Assembly (NCBI GenBank): GCA_017940955.1
Contig: JAGAXP010000034.1
Location: 1-26,730, forward strand
Length of the DNA: 26,730 nucleotides
Source of the DNA: Oribacterium sp.
GTDB taxonomy: Bacteria > Bacillota_A > Clostridia > Lachnospirales > Lachnospiraceae
Direction: 5' to 3'
Shown here piece after piece: positions 15,204-23,297 of this stretch; positions within the stretch are counted from its first letter, which is position 1, and each line of letters begins with the position of its first letter. Both the position numbers and the translations under genes were made by a program. Below the pieces are notes generated by a model. That model was not told the DNA's origin. It made no database searches and saw nothing but the letters and a program-made list of their open reading frames with translations.

Positions 15204-16250
15204 TCACTCCATACTCATAACACTTAACAATTCTTGTAATCCAAAATGTGAGTTTTCATGGTAAATACCATTTTGAAGACCATTTTCACCTATAAATCGA
15301 ATATAATCATCTTGACACATACTCGTGTGAAGTGTTTTGATTCTATACATTTTATTGTCGTATAGTTCAATTATTCCATTTCTACTAACTAAAAAGCCCA
15401 TCTGTTCATCATGCAAAGCAAATCGAACAAATCCAAAATCCTCAATGCTCATTCCTTCTTTATTCCTCATAGTCAAACTCTTTCCATAAGGACTAAACAA
15501 TAATACGACATCATCGGAGCATACTATTCCATTAAAAATGTTCTTATCACTTTTATAATCCTCTGGAAGTAAAACTATTTCACTCTTATCTGTTACTCCA
15601 ATTTCAATCCTAAATAATTCATTTCCACTATATGGCATTGCATACATATGGTTTCCTTGAATACTCACCCCACAAAACCCACAATCCTTATTTAACAGTT
15701 CTTTGTAATTCCCACTACCTTTTTCTAGGTTGATCTCACATATTCCCTGGTTCTTAAGGTTAGGCACATATAAAACAGAATCGATAATACATCCGCTTTG
15801 TCCCCAAAACGATCCATCCGCTTCTCCTCCATTTATCAATATTGTTTCCAAGCTTTTATCGCTTATGTTTACGCGTACAACTCGTTTGCATTCATACCCA
15901 AAGAAAAATACATAGTCGCCATAACCATAGCATCCTACAAACTTTCCAGTTTGCTCCTCACTACAAACACCATTTACTGATACGCATACCCAACTATTTT
16001 TCTCCATCTCATATATCCATATTTTTCTCGCATTAAACGGAGCCAAATATATCTTACCCTTGAACACGCACATACCATTAAACAATCTATCTACAGAACC
16101 TATCTCCTCTGGTACTTGAGAAATCACCTCATATTTATCACTGTAAAAATCCCATCTGCACAGAACGGGACACTCTCTAGGAACAAAAAATAAATGATTG
16201 TCACAGATACACATACATTCAGTTGTGAATTCATAATCCTTGCTATTCAT
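15204..16250 (-). CDS. Beta-propeller-like protein heading the glycan operon
   Basis: 348 aa with no signal peptide or membrane helix. It is made of repeating beta-strand units of about 45-50 residues with aromatic and glycine turns ('VFKGKIYLAPFNARKIWIYE', 'YGDYVFFFGYECKRVVRVNI', 'IDSVLYVPNLKNQGICEINL', 'QGNHMYAMPYSGNELFRIEI'), typical of a six- or seven-bladed propeller. No catalytic motif is recognised. I start at ATG 16250, behind AAGGGAAG; a longer ATG at 16292 has no ribosome site. First gene after the promoter, and its stop overlaps the next gene's possible GTG start. A scaffold or sensor for the decoration enzymes is possible but unproven. Confidence 0.65.
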   Translation of the reverse strand: MNSKDYEFTTECMCICDNHLFFVPRECPVLCRWDFYSDKYEVISQVPEEIGSVDRLFNGMCVFKGKIYLAPFNARKIWIYEMEKNSWVCVSVNGVCSEEQTGKFVGCYGYGDYVFFFGYECKRVVRVNISDKSLETILINGGEADGSFWGQSGCIIDSVLYVPNLKNQGICEINLEKGSGNYKELLNKDCGFCGVSIQGNHMYAMPYSGNELFRIEIGVTDKSEIVLLPEDYKSDKNIFNGIVCSDDVVLLFSPYGKSLTMRNKEGMSIEDFGFVRFALHDEQMGFLVSRNGIIELYDNKMYRIKTLHTSMCQDDYIRFIGENGLQNGIYHENSHFGLQELLSVMSME

Positions 16251-16303
16251 ATTCTTCCCTTTTCTGTTGTATTTATTCAGCAAATTTACCATTTCTGGTC
16301 AAA

Positions 16304-16330
16304 AATCATAGAAGTATGCAGTCTATGATT
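16304..16330 (-). promoter_or_regulatory. Attenuator-like leader hairpin of the glycan operon
   Basis: A perfect 9-bp inverted repeat, AATCATAGA / TCTATGATT (16304-16312 with 16322-16330, 9-nt loop). On the minus strand it is followed by TTTTT. It lies between the promoter (16358-16386) and the first gene (16250), so it could stop transcripts early. The stem is AT-rich, so termination would be weak or conditional. Confidence 0.5.
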
Positions 16331-16357
16331 AGCTTGACCGCTCAATATTTGGCTTTA

Positions 16358-16386
16358 ATTATAGTCTTCCCACCAGAGCGCGTCAA
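16358..16386 (-). promoter_or_regulatory. Consensus sigma-A promoter of the glycan operon
   Basis: On the minus strand TTGACG (16386-16381), a 17-bp spacer and a perfect TATAAT (16363-16358) sit about 110 nt upstream of the first gene's ATG. No other strong promoter is evident between the closely spaced or overlapping genes downstream, so it probably drives the whole operon to 3939. Confidence 0.8.
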
Positions 16387-16475
16387 TCGAAAAATCTGTG
16401 CAGGTTTTCGTCATTTTAACATGAAAATGTGCGATTTTTCGGCCATTTTAAATCCCTACAGCTCATATTTGAGCT
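16387..16475. promoter_or_regulatory. Dyad cluster just upstream of the operon -35
   Basis: CGAAAAATC (16388-16396) is matched in inverted orientation by GATTTTTCG (16433-16441). Between them is a second dyad, CATTTT/AAAATG, and further out AGCTCA/TGAGCT (16460-16475). A-tracts adjoin the -35. This looks like operator or recombinase-binding DNA controlling the divergent integrase and glycan operon. Confidence 0.5.
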
Positions 16476-16561
16476 TATCTATTTGTATATCGTCATACTC
16501 TCCCGAAAACCTTATAGCAACTATTATCTTTTTTTGGCGAAACAGCCAGATTTGTGCTGAA

Positions 16562-16574
16562 TATCGTCAAAAAT
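16562..16574 (+). repeat. TATCGTCAAAAAT motif, copy upstream of the integrase
   Basis: The 13-mer is repeated exactly at 17789-17801 in the same orientation, so two copies bracket the integrase gene 1.2 kb apart. Related motifs occur at 16297-16306 and 16386-16396. A 12-mer of the series (TCGTCAAAAATA) lies on the minus strand at 124-135. Confidence 0.6.
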
Positions 16575-16598
16575 CTGTTCGATATGGAGGAAATACTT

Positions 16599-17717
16599 AT
16601 GGCACGAAGGGCAAGGAACATTTACAAACGAAAGGACGGACGCTGGGAGGGGCGCTACATCAAGGAGTGCGCAAACGGTAAAGCAAAATATGCCGCTGTT
16701 TATGCAAAGACCTACACGGAGGTAAAGGAAAAACTGGAAAAAGCAAAGGATGAGCTGAAAAAGAAGCAGATACCGGTCTGTAAGGCAGGCTCTGTTACGG
16801 ATATGGGACAGAAGTGGCTTGCAGAGGTCTCAGCAGATCTGAAAGAAGGTTCTATCGTGAAATACGAGGATCTGCTGCGCTGTTATATATATCCCGGTCT
16901 GGGTGCTACAGATTTGTCGGATATTACAAATGATCAGCTGATGAACTTTGCCACAGATTTAAAGAGGAATGGAGGAAAATCAGGGCAGGGATTGTCAGGG
17001 GCTACTGTCTCTGAGGTGGTATCAGTGATCGCAGGACTGAGAGGATACGCTATACGGCATGGCTATAGTGTGGTATTTACCACGGATTGCGTATCAATAC
17101 GCCAGCAGCGTGGTGATATAAGGGTATTCAGTATCGAAGAAGAGGATCGTCTTGTATCATGGCTTCTGTCAAATATGGATGAAACAGCGCTCGGCGTTTA
17201 TACGGCACTCTTTACGGGGATTCGTATCGGCGAACTGTGTGCTATGACATGGGACTATATTGATATGGAAGCAAAGACCATGAGGATCGGACGCACCATG
17301 CAGCGTATCCGCAGTAATACAGGCGGTGGCAAGAAGACAGAGGTGAAGATATTTGAGCCGAAAAGCATTCATTCACTTCGCACGATTCCTTTGCCCAACT
17401 GTCTGATACCGCTGTTTATGTCGTATCATGTCCCGGGAGCGTATCTGCTAACCGGAAAGACTGATAAGTATGTAGAGCCAAGGATCCTGCATAACCGTTT
17501 TAAGAAGATTCTTGACAGCTGCGATATAAAAGATGCAAGCTTCCATGCCTGCCGTCATTCTTTCGCAACGCGGTGTATCGAGCTTGGATTTGACGTCAAG
17601 AGTCTTTCTGAGATCCTGGGACATTCCAATGTCGCATTTACCATGAGTAGGTATGTGCATCCATCCATGGCACATAAGGCAGAGAATATGAACATGCTTA
17701 ACGATCTGTTTAAATAA
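16599..17717 (+). CDS. Tyrosine recombinase / integrase, apparently intact
   Basis: 372 aa. It has the N-terminal arm-binding-like motif 'NIYKRKDGRWEGRY', a core-binding domain (about 65-160) and a complete catalytic set: Arg209, Lys255, His316, Arg319, His342 ('LGHSN') and Tyr352 ('SRYVHPS'). Start ATG 16599 has GGAGG 8 nt upstream. It is divergent from the glycan operon and ends in a good terminator. It could integrate the cassette or invert a DNA segment near its own upstream region. It shares its N-terminal design with the dead integrase-HTH protein at the other end of the operon. Confidence 0.9.
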   Translation: MARRARNIYKRKDGRWEGRYIKECANGKAKYAAVYAKTYTEVKEKLEKAKDELKKKQIPVCKAGSVTDMGQKWLAEVSADLKEGSIVKYEDLLRCYIYPGLGATDLSDITNDQLMNFATDLKRNGGKSGQGLSGATVSEVVSVIAGLRGYAIRHGYSVVFTTDCVSIRQQRGDIRVFSIEEEDRLVSWLLSNMDETALGVYTALFTGIRIGELCAMTWDYIDMEAKTMRIGRTMQRIRSNTGGGKKTEVKIFEPKSIHSLRTIPLPNCLIPLFMSYHVPGAYLLTGKTDKYVEPRILHNRFKKILDSCDIKDASFHACRHSFATRCIELGFDVKSLSEILGHSNVAFTMSRYVHPSMAHKAENMNMLNDLFK

Positions 17718-17734
17718 GACCGGTAAGACATAAG

Positions 17735-17780
17735 ATCAGCGGGACGAAGATCTGAGGATCCTTGTTCCGCTGATTTTCTT
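17735..17780 (+). terminator. Terminator of the tyrosine integrase
   Basis: ATCAGCGGGAC (17735-17745) pairs with GTTCCGCTGAT (17764-17774), 11 bp with one G-U, followed by TTTCTTT. Confidence 0.75.
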
Positions 17781-17788
17781 TGAGGCTT

Positions 17789-17801
17789 TATCGTCAAAAA
17801 T
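17789..17801 (+). repeat. TATCGTCAAAAAT motif, copy downstream of the integrase
   Basis: Exact direct copy of 16562-16574. It marks the likely right edge of the inner cargo block. From here to 17912 no gene is evident. That stretch follows the serine recombinase stop on the minus strand and probably belongs to the middle element. Confidence 0.55.
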
Positions 17802-17912
17802 ATGGTCCCGCTCGTTACCGATACCCGTATTCACTGAAACCCGCACCGGCACTGCAAGGAATGCATACTTCTATGATATGGTCAATGCCCTTTTTCTCCC
17901 GTTATAACCGTT

Positions 17913-19565
17913 CTATTTTGCATCGCCGGAGACTTCCCCGACAAAGTTATAAACGATCCGAACTTCCTGTACTTTTCCTTGATCCGTTTTTATCGTTTCC
18001 CCTATAAATATCTTGTCGATCAGACGGTTCAGCACTGCTTCATCAAGCTCCCGGATCACTCCAACCTTACGGATTTCCTCAATAAAAAACCTGATATTAC
18101 CATCCTGAGCATCCGATTCATTCAGATGCTTTGACAAATCCTGCATCCGGGCTTCATTATCCGACTGCTCATTCTCAAGGTCGGAAAGCATCTTTACAAA
18201 ACGTTTTTCGGAAAGGATCCCCTTTGACTTGTCCGCATAAAGGTTGCTAATAATTCCGTCGATCTCCTCATTTCTGCTCTGAAACCTGCCGTATTCCTTT
18301 TTAAGCTCCGTGAAGTCTGTGCGATACTGCTTCTCCATCCTTTTCGCAAGCCTGTTATAAAAGGCATCCGCATCCTTCATGGCTTCTTTTGCGAGATCCT
18401 GTATATCCTTAAGCACAAGGTCAGTCAGCACTCTCGCCTCGATCTTATGGCTGGTGCAGGCATCCTTTCCCATACGGTTATAGGTCTGGCAGATATAATA
18501 TGCCTTATCTATCGGCTCACGCATCTTCTTTGTGATGCGGTTCTTATCGGTCCTGCCCACCTTTTCATAACGCACCTGCATGGATCTCCCACAAGTAGCA
18601 CAGTACACGATACCGTGAAAGATATTGTGATAAGGGCAGGAATTTCCCTGCATGATCGGCGGTCTGCGGTCGATCAGCTCCTGCACCCTGTCCCAGTCTT
18701 CCTTACTGATAATGGCTTCGTGACAGTCCTCAATCACTTCCCGCTCGTCCCTGGGGATGATGTTATAGGTGTTTGACCGAATCGCCTTCTGGTGGGTCTT
18801 ACATACTACATGGGCACCCTTATAGAATGGATTCCGGAGGATGGAGCTGATGCGACTAACGCTCCATACATAATAGTTCACGTCACACTCCGTATTCGCC
18901 TTAACCCTTGTAATGGGAACCTTTTCCTCCATAAGCTGCTTGGAAATGCGCATATTTCCATATCCGTTCAGGGCAAGCTCATAAATATGGCGGATCACCG
19001 GAGCCTCTTCTTCATTTATGATCAGATGTCCCTTATCTGCCGGGTCACGCATCAGACCATAAGGGGGGGTTCCACCGCAGAACTTACCCTGACGGGAACG
19101 GGTCATGATCCCGGCCAGCACTTTCTTTGAAATATCACGGCTGTACATATCGTTTAAAATGTTCTTAAACGGCGTGATATCCATCTGCTGACGGGTAAGG
19201 GAATCCACTCCGTCCGTTATGGCGATATATCTTACATTGTATTTTGGGAAGAATACTTCGATGTAACTGCCGGACTCCAGATAATTCCTCGCAAGTCTTG
19301 ACAGGTCTTTGGTGATGACCGTGCCGATCTTACCATTTTCGATATCCGCAAGCATACGCTGAAAGTCCGGGCGATTGGAATTTCTTCCGGTATAACCGTC
19401 GTCCACGTAATACTCGCAGTGGTAAAGACCATGCTTATCTGCGTAGTCCTTGAGCATCAGCTTCTGATTGCTGATACTCATGCTCTCATTATCTCGCCCA
19501 TCCTCGATGGACAGTCGGCAATAAAGGGCAGTTACCTTTTGAATAGATTGTTTTTTCCTGTTCAT
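17913..19565 (-). CDS. Large serine recombinase (TnpX-type)
   Basis: 550 aa. The resolvase domain carries 'YCRLSIEDG' with Arg17 and catalytic Ser19, 'VDDGYTGRN' and 'TKDLSRLARNYLE'. Then come the recombinase domain, a zinc ribbon ('CATCGRSMQVRYEK' ... 'YYICQ' ... 'ACTSH'), a coiled-coil stretch (about 415-500) and a DUF4368-like C-terminus. Start ATG 19565 has AAAGGAG 8 nt upstream. Such enzymes integrate and excise elements at a GA core, which fits the core found at both ends of the 21.4-kb element. It is therefore the likely mover of the whole insertion. It reads on the minus strand like the relaxase operon. Confidence 0.9.
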   Translation of the reverse strand: MNRKKQSIQKVTALYCRLSIEDGRDNESMSISNQKLMLKDYADKHGLYHCEYYVDDGYTGRNSNRPDFQRMLADIENGKIGTVITKDLSRLARNYLESGSYIEVFFPKYNVRYIAITDGVDSLTRQQMDITPFKNILNDMYSRDISKKVLAGIMTRSRQGKFCGGTPPYGLMRDPADKGHLIINEEEAPVIRHIYELALNGYGNMRISKQLMEEKVPITRVKANTECDVNYYVWSVSRISSILRNPFYKGAHVVCKTHQKAIRSNTYNIIPRDEREVIEDCHEAIISKEDWDRVQELIDRRPPIMQGNSCPYHNIFHGIVYCATCGRSMQVRYEKVGRTDKNRITKKMREPIDKAYYICQTYNRMGKDACTSHKIEARVLTDLVLKDIQDLAKEAMKDADAFYNRLAKRMEKQYRTDFTELKKEYGRFQSRNEEIDGIISNLYADKSKGILSEKRFVKMLSDLENEQSDNEARMQDLSKHLNESDAQDGNIRFFIEEIRKVGVIRELDEAVLNRLIDKIFIGETIKTDQGKVQEVRIVYNFVGEVSGDAK

Positions 19566-19661
19566 GCTTCTATCTCCTTTGCACGAACAGGGACACGATA
19601 CGAGTATAATACCATGCCCCTGACCGTTTCTCAAGACAATTTTTTTATTACCGTATGGCTC

Positions 19662-19979
19662 CTATGCAGTCTGATCCGTCTCTCTTGGCATAGGTGCCAA
19701 TATGTTCATTGATACTTCAGGATTGTCCGATATGGGTGTGTTATGACTCTTACAGGTAGCATCGCATTCCTTTATCACGGTCGCACCATCTGTTACACGA
19801 TTATTACCTGCTAAATGCTGTCCCGGGCTTCCTCCGTGATCAGACTTCCAGCGTTCGTAATTATCATTCGCCTGTCTTTCCACTAAGGCTCCGAAAGCAT
19901 CCACCATGCTCTGTGAGCCGTTAAATTCCCTGACTATCACAAATCGTGTGGATTCCATTTTTGCTGTATTATCAATCAT
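19662..19979 (-). CDS. Small protein of unknown function after the relaxase
   Basis: 105 aa, overlapping the relaxase stop by 8 nt. The N-terminal half, 'RFVIVREFNGSQSMVDAFGALVERQAND', resembles short 'T-R-E-F-x-G' proteins often found beside MobA/MobL relaxases. The rest is polar and low in structure. It may be an accessory of mobilization, but I cannot assign a function. Confidence 0.55.
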   Translation of the reverse strand: MIDNTAKMESTRFVIVREFNGSQSMVDAFGALVERQANDNYERWKSDHGGSPGQHLAGNNRVTDGATVIKECDATCKSHNTPISDNPEVSMNILAPMPRETDQTA

Positions 19980-21648
19980 CGTCTACTCCTTTACGCTTTT
20001 TCTTATCCTGTTTATCCGCTTGTTTTTCCTGAAACTCCTTTGAGTTATGCTTACTTTCCTCGATTTCTTCCATCACATCATGCGCCTTGGAAATCGCTTC
20101 CTTATGATGCATCTGAGTCTCCCTGCCCTTTGTTCTCATGGCTTTCTCCACTTCATCTTCCTCCATATAAACCGTCGGCAGTTTGGGATCCTCTCCGTTT
20201 CTTTTGGCAACGGCATAATCTATCGCCTTTTTGACCTCCTGAAGCTGACGGATTTCGGAACGCAGCGCCTTCATTTCACCGGCTTCGGTCTCATAATCGG
20301 CTTTCTTAGCCTCAAGCTCTTTTTTCCACCCGCTAAGAAAAAACTCAGGATCCGCAGTAGTAACTTTTCCGGCAAAATAATTTGCCGCCACATGATAGCG
20401 TTTCAGTTCCTTATCATGCTCCTGCTGAAATTTCTTCTTCGCTCCCGGGAAAAAGATTTTTTGAGATTCCTCAAATATAGATCTTGTCTCTTCAAGGAAC
20501 CCGGCGTATTTGACCTTATCCGTATACTCTTTTACTTCCTTTTTGAGGTTGCTCAGAGTAACACTTTTAAAATCTGCCCTCCCTTGAAGATCCTTTATGC
20601 GCCTTTCCAGTTCTTGCGGCGTATAAAGCTTTCGATCCTCAATATAGGCTATGATTTTCGCCATGAGCTTAAGGTTCTTATTCTTAGCTGAATGTGTGCC
20701 TCTCGTATATGTTTCCGCCACCTCATTCCGGTAATCAAAATACTCAACGATAAGGTTATGAAGCGTTGGATCATTAAGCCTGTTTAACTGCGGCTTTATA
20801 TCTTTAAACCACTGTGCCAGTTCCTTAAGTTTCCTGATCGTATCCCGGAGCAGTTTATTCGTACTTTTAATAAAGCGGTTCAGGTCTCCTTTTCTTGTAA
20901 CGATGCCCCTCGCTTCCATCTTCCGAACCGCGGCTCCTTCATGCACCTGCGGTATGAGGTCAAGCCCTTGGTCCACGTAGGAACGATGATCAACTCTCTC
21001 TGCAATGTCACGCTTTTCAAATTCCTCATTAACCATCTGTGCCCATCGTTCTCTCCAGTGATCCAGTAGCTCAGGACTGCCCCATTCAGTCGTCGGACGG
21101 GAATTGAAAATATATTCTCCATCTTCATCCCGCATACGCTCGCCATTTTCATCAAGAACATACTCCCGATGCTGCTTCTCTCCCCATCTACCCTCCGGCA
21201 GGAATGGACGAATGGGGCTGAGTACATGCATATGGAAATTCTTAATATCATCATCGGATTTTCCGGGCATATGGAACGCAACATCACAGATCATGCCTCT
21301 TGCCACCATCTCTTCCCTGACAAACTGCTCTCCCAATGCTATATTTTCCTCATCCGTAAGCTCATTTTGGAGAGCCATATCAAAGCTGTAGGCAAGCTGT
21401 GCTTTCGGATGCTTTTCTACAGACTCCAGCTCGTTCCAGAGGGTAGAGCGATCCTTAAACCTTTCCGGCACATAATCCGGCAACAGAATCCCCGTTTTGA
21501 CCACTCCGCACTTCTTCGTATAATCCTGAGTCTCGCCGTAATAATCGTCGTAGATTTTCTCTCCGGAACGGTATGCTGCTGCGGCAACTGCGGAGTGACC
21601 TTTACTGCGTCCGATCTGTGTGACATGAAAGTGATACAGAGACATCAT
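19972..21648 (-). CDS. MobA/MobL relaxase of the inserted element
   Basis: 558 aa. The N-terminal relaxase domain (about 1-270) has 'HVTQIGRSKGHSAVAAAAYR' and the metal-binding 'NFHMHVLSPIRP' (His139, His141). A long helical, charged C-terminus follows (about 290-558). It would nick at oriT and lead the strand into a conjugation channel supplied by another element. Its start overlaps the DUF3847-like stop (ATGA). It is clearly different in sequence from the second relaxase at 25071-26693, so the two elements probably recognise different oriT sites. Confidence 0.9.
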   Translation of the reverse strand: MMSLYHFHVTQIGRSKGHSAVAAAAYRSGEKIYDDYYGETQDYTKKCGVVKTGILLPDYVPERFKDRSTLWNELESVEKHPKAQLAYSFDMALQNELTDEENIALGEQFVREEMVARGMICDVAFHMPGKSDDDIKNFHMHVLSPIRPFLPEGRWGEKQHREYVLDENGERMRDEDGEYIFNSRPTTEWGSPELLDHWRERWAQMVNEEFEKRDIAERVDHRSYVDQGLDLIPQVHEGAAVRKMEARGIVTRKGDLNRFIKSTNKLLRDTIRKLKELAQWFKDIKPQLNRLNDPTLHNLIVEYFDYRNEVAETYTRGTHSAKNKNLKLMAKIIAYIEDRKLYTPQELERRIKDLQGRADFKSVTLSNLKKEVKEYTDKVKYAGFLEETRSIFEESQKIFFPGAKKKFQQEHDKELKRYHVAANYFAGKVTTADPEFFLSGWKKELEAKKADYETEAGEMKALRSEIRQLQEVKKAIDYAVAKRNGEDPKLPTVYMEEDEVEKAMRTKGRETQMHHKEAISKAHDVMEEIEESKHNSKEFQEKQADKQDKKKRKGVDDD

Positions 21649-22103
21649 GCACCGCCTTTCTGAGCAACCATAACAGCTGCCGGAGGATTATTTTCCGTGT
21701 TCATTTCACTCTGTCCCGGCGCTTTCGAATCTGCTGTTCCTTTAGTATCGGTATTGTTACCTGTCTCCTTACGTTTCGCCCTGTCCGTGATCGCACGATC
21801 GGCATGCTCTTTTATAGCATTTGAAAACGCGATCTGATTACAAAATTCTTTACGGTGAGTTCCGGTCGAAAAGTATGTTTCCACCGCATCATAAAATGCC
21901 CGCTCGCTCATATCTTTTACCTCTGGGATAATGCTCTCCAGAGTGGCACCTCTTGTAATGAGCCGGTGCGTCCTCTGTTTCCTCATGGTAGTCTCAAGAT
22001 AATCCTTACGATTCTGAGCACGCTGAAGCCTGTGCTTTTCCTGTTCTTCCTTGTGTTTTTTCATATTTACTTCTTTCATCAATTCTTCTTTTGTTTTGCT
22101 CAT
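21645..22103 (-). CDS. DUF3847-like mobilization accessory protein
   Basis: 152 aa. A basic coiled-coil N-terminus ('KEELMKEVNMKKHKEEQEKH') is followed by 'RKQRTHRLITRGATLESIIP', typical of DUF3847 proteins that sit just upstream of MobA/MobL relaxases. The C-terminal 45 residues are low-complexity. GGAGG lies upstream of ATG 22103, and the gene overlaps the relaxase by 4 nt. It probably helps the relaxase at oriT. Confidence 0.7.
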   Translation of the reverse strand: MSKTKEELMKEVNMKKHKEEQEKHRLQRAQNRKDYLETTMRKQRTHRLITRGATLESIIPEVKDMSERAFYDAVETYFSTGTHRKEFCNQIAFSNAIKEHADRAITDRAKRKETGNNTDTKGTADSKAPGQSEMNTENNPPAAVMVAQKGGA

Positions 22104-22179
22104 ATATTTCAGCCTCCTTTGCTGATTAAATCTGTTGTTTTATGTTGTAAAAAAATGCTGTCTTGGCGGTCATAGCCAT

Positions 22180-22425
22180 CTTTCGATTATTCAGACCAAA
22201 CTGCAGATGTAGACCGTTGCAAGGCTCACAGATGTACTGCGGTATGAACATACCGTCAGTTCATGACTGAGCCATGGTTTAGGGGATAGCTGCAACGCAG
22301 CGAAAGGGGCCTGCCCCTTTTCCGGAGCCGCAGGCTACGCAGTGAAACCGGCATTCGGATGACGGCTTCACCAGCCACTGGCAGGTCGCGCGACATACAT
22401 CCCCGGAGGGGGATGTATAGAAGTG
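22180..22425. other. Candidate oriT / non-coding region of the inserted element
   Basis: The 22104-22656 interval has no convincing gene. It holds direct repeats CAGATGTA (22204-22211, 22229-22236), a perfect inverted repeat CGGTATG-aa-CATACCG (22240-22255) and a strong 10-bp hairpin ATACATCCCC/GGGGATGTAT (22395-22404 with 22409-22418). The position upstream of the relaxase genes and the richness in dyads fit an oriT; the nick site cannot be named from sequence alone. Confidence 0.45.
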
Positions 22426-22656
22426 CGCTCTTCGAGACCTCAGTGTCCCGGCTCCGGTCGGTTTTTCGCTCCATCGCCATGCTCCATCTCCTACCGTGAT
22501 CCGCTTGTGATATGCCCCTGGCTGCCATGTCTCTCGTTGTCTTTCGTGCCTTGTGAATCATGATTGCCGTTTCCGGATTACACAGTTCTTTGCTGCGCTG
22601 TAACAATCTGTTCCTATGGTTCATCCGTGAGCGGTAACATTCTGCTACTATGCCCG

Positions 22657-22974
22657 TCAGATCAGTACATAGATGCGGTTTACCTTGCCGACTCCCTGCC
22701 TTTTTCGCTCGATCAGATTCATCATTTCCATATCCAAAAGACCACGCTTGATCGTTGCGATACTCTTGCTCAAATGAAACGCCTGATCCTCGATTGATAT
22801 CTCCGTATACAGCCTGCCAAGCTCATCTGATCTTTCTTCCTTCAGTGTCTTTTCAAGCAGGAAAATATACTGTTGCTTTGCCGATGCCGACAGGAATATT
22901 TCATCCTGTAAAAACTTGGGATAATAGACTCCCTCCGGCAGTTCTTTTTTAGTCGTAATATAATCGTGTTCCAT
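22657..22974 (-). CDS. RepA_N-like winged-helix protein, short
   Basis: 105 aa, corresponding to the N-terminal winged-helix domain of RepA_N initiators: 'YYPKFLQDEIFLSASAKQQY', then 'LYTEISIEDQAFHLSKSIATI' and 'MEMMNLIERKRQGVGKVNRI'. Plasmid initiators of this type are several times longer, so this is a single-domain version. It may regulate or support replication of the circular form. AAAGGAG lies 6 nt before ATG 22974. Confidence 0.75.
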   Translation of the reverse strand: MEHDYITTKKELPEGVYYPKFLQDEIFLSASAKQQYIFLLEKTLKEERSDELGRLYTEISIEDQAFHLSKSIATIKRGLLDMEMMNLIERKRQGVGKVNRIYVLI

Positions 22975-23173
22975 GTTCTTCTCCTTTCCCCGAAGTGCCG
23001 TGCACTGCACTCCGGTTTTGTCCCGGGATTGCGCTTATTATGGCTCAAAAAATAGCCCTGTGCGTTATATCCGCTTATCTGAAAAAATCCCCTGACAGCT
23101 CATTTTTCCGCCAATGCGGAAAAGAGTGTTTTCGGTTATAATATTTGTGTATTCATGCCGCTCATAAAGGTAT

Positions 23174-23209
23174 AAAAAAGCCACCTATGAAGCAGCTTTC
23201 AAAGGTGCT
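23174..23209 (-). terminator. Terminator-like hairpin in the RepA_N/XRE intergenic region
   Basis: On the minus strand AGCACCT...AGGTGGCT with an inner TGAA/TTCA pairing is followed by TTTTTT. It lies between the divergent RepA_N-like and XRE genes, so on the minus strand it would act as an attenuator ahead of the mobilization genes. The rest of 22975-23297 shows no gene. Confidence 0.5.
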
Positions 23210-23297
23210 CTAATGCCAGCAATAATGATGCCGATATATAAACTGACAGCCCAGAGGTGAGCTGTGACAGACTGACGGACAGGACGGATGGATTTTT

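Larger units (their letters stand above)
2974..17801. mobile_element. Inner cargo block with tyrosine integrase (proposed boundaries)
   Basis: This block lies between the left end of the serine-recombinase element and its recombinase gene. It contains the Rpn-type gene, the glycan operon and a full tyrosine integrase at its right edge. An 8-bp direct repeat ATCGTCAA occurs at 2974-2981 and 17790-17797, with a further internal copy at 16563-16570. I propose it as the core of an integrase insertion, but 8 bp is short and the left boundary is uncertain. Confidence 0.4.

Noticed and set aside
17780..17912. Possible gene remnant between the integrase and the serine recombinase
   Set aside because: Fragments such as a frame reading 'RNAYFYDMVNALF' are too short and match nothing I can name; the stretch is more likely the end region of the middle element.
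20047..20691. Plus-strand open frame of 214 codons
   Set aside because: It lies antisense inside the relaxase gene; its F/L-rich translation is the mirror of a charged helical region.
22256..22624. Minus-strand open frame of 122 codons upstream of the relaxase genes
   Set aside because: The translation is rich in R, S and L without domain character, has no good ribosome site and crosses the dyad-rich candidate oriT.
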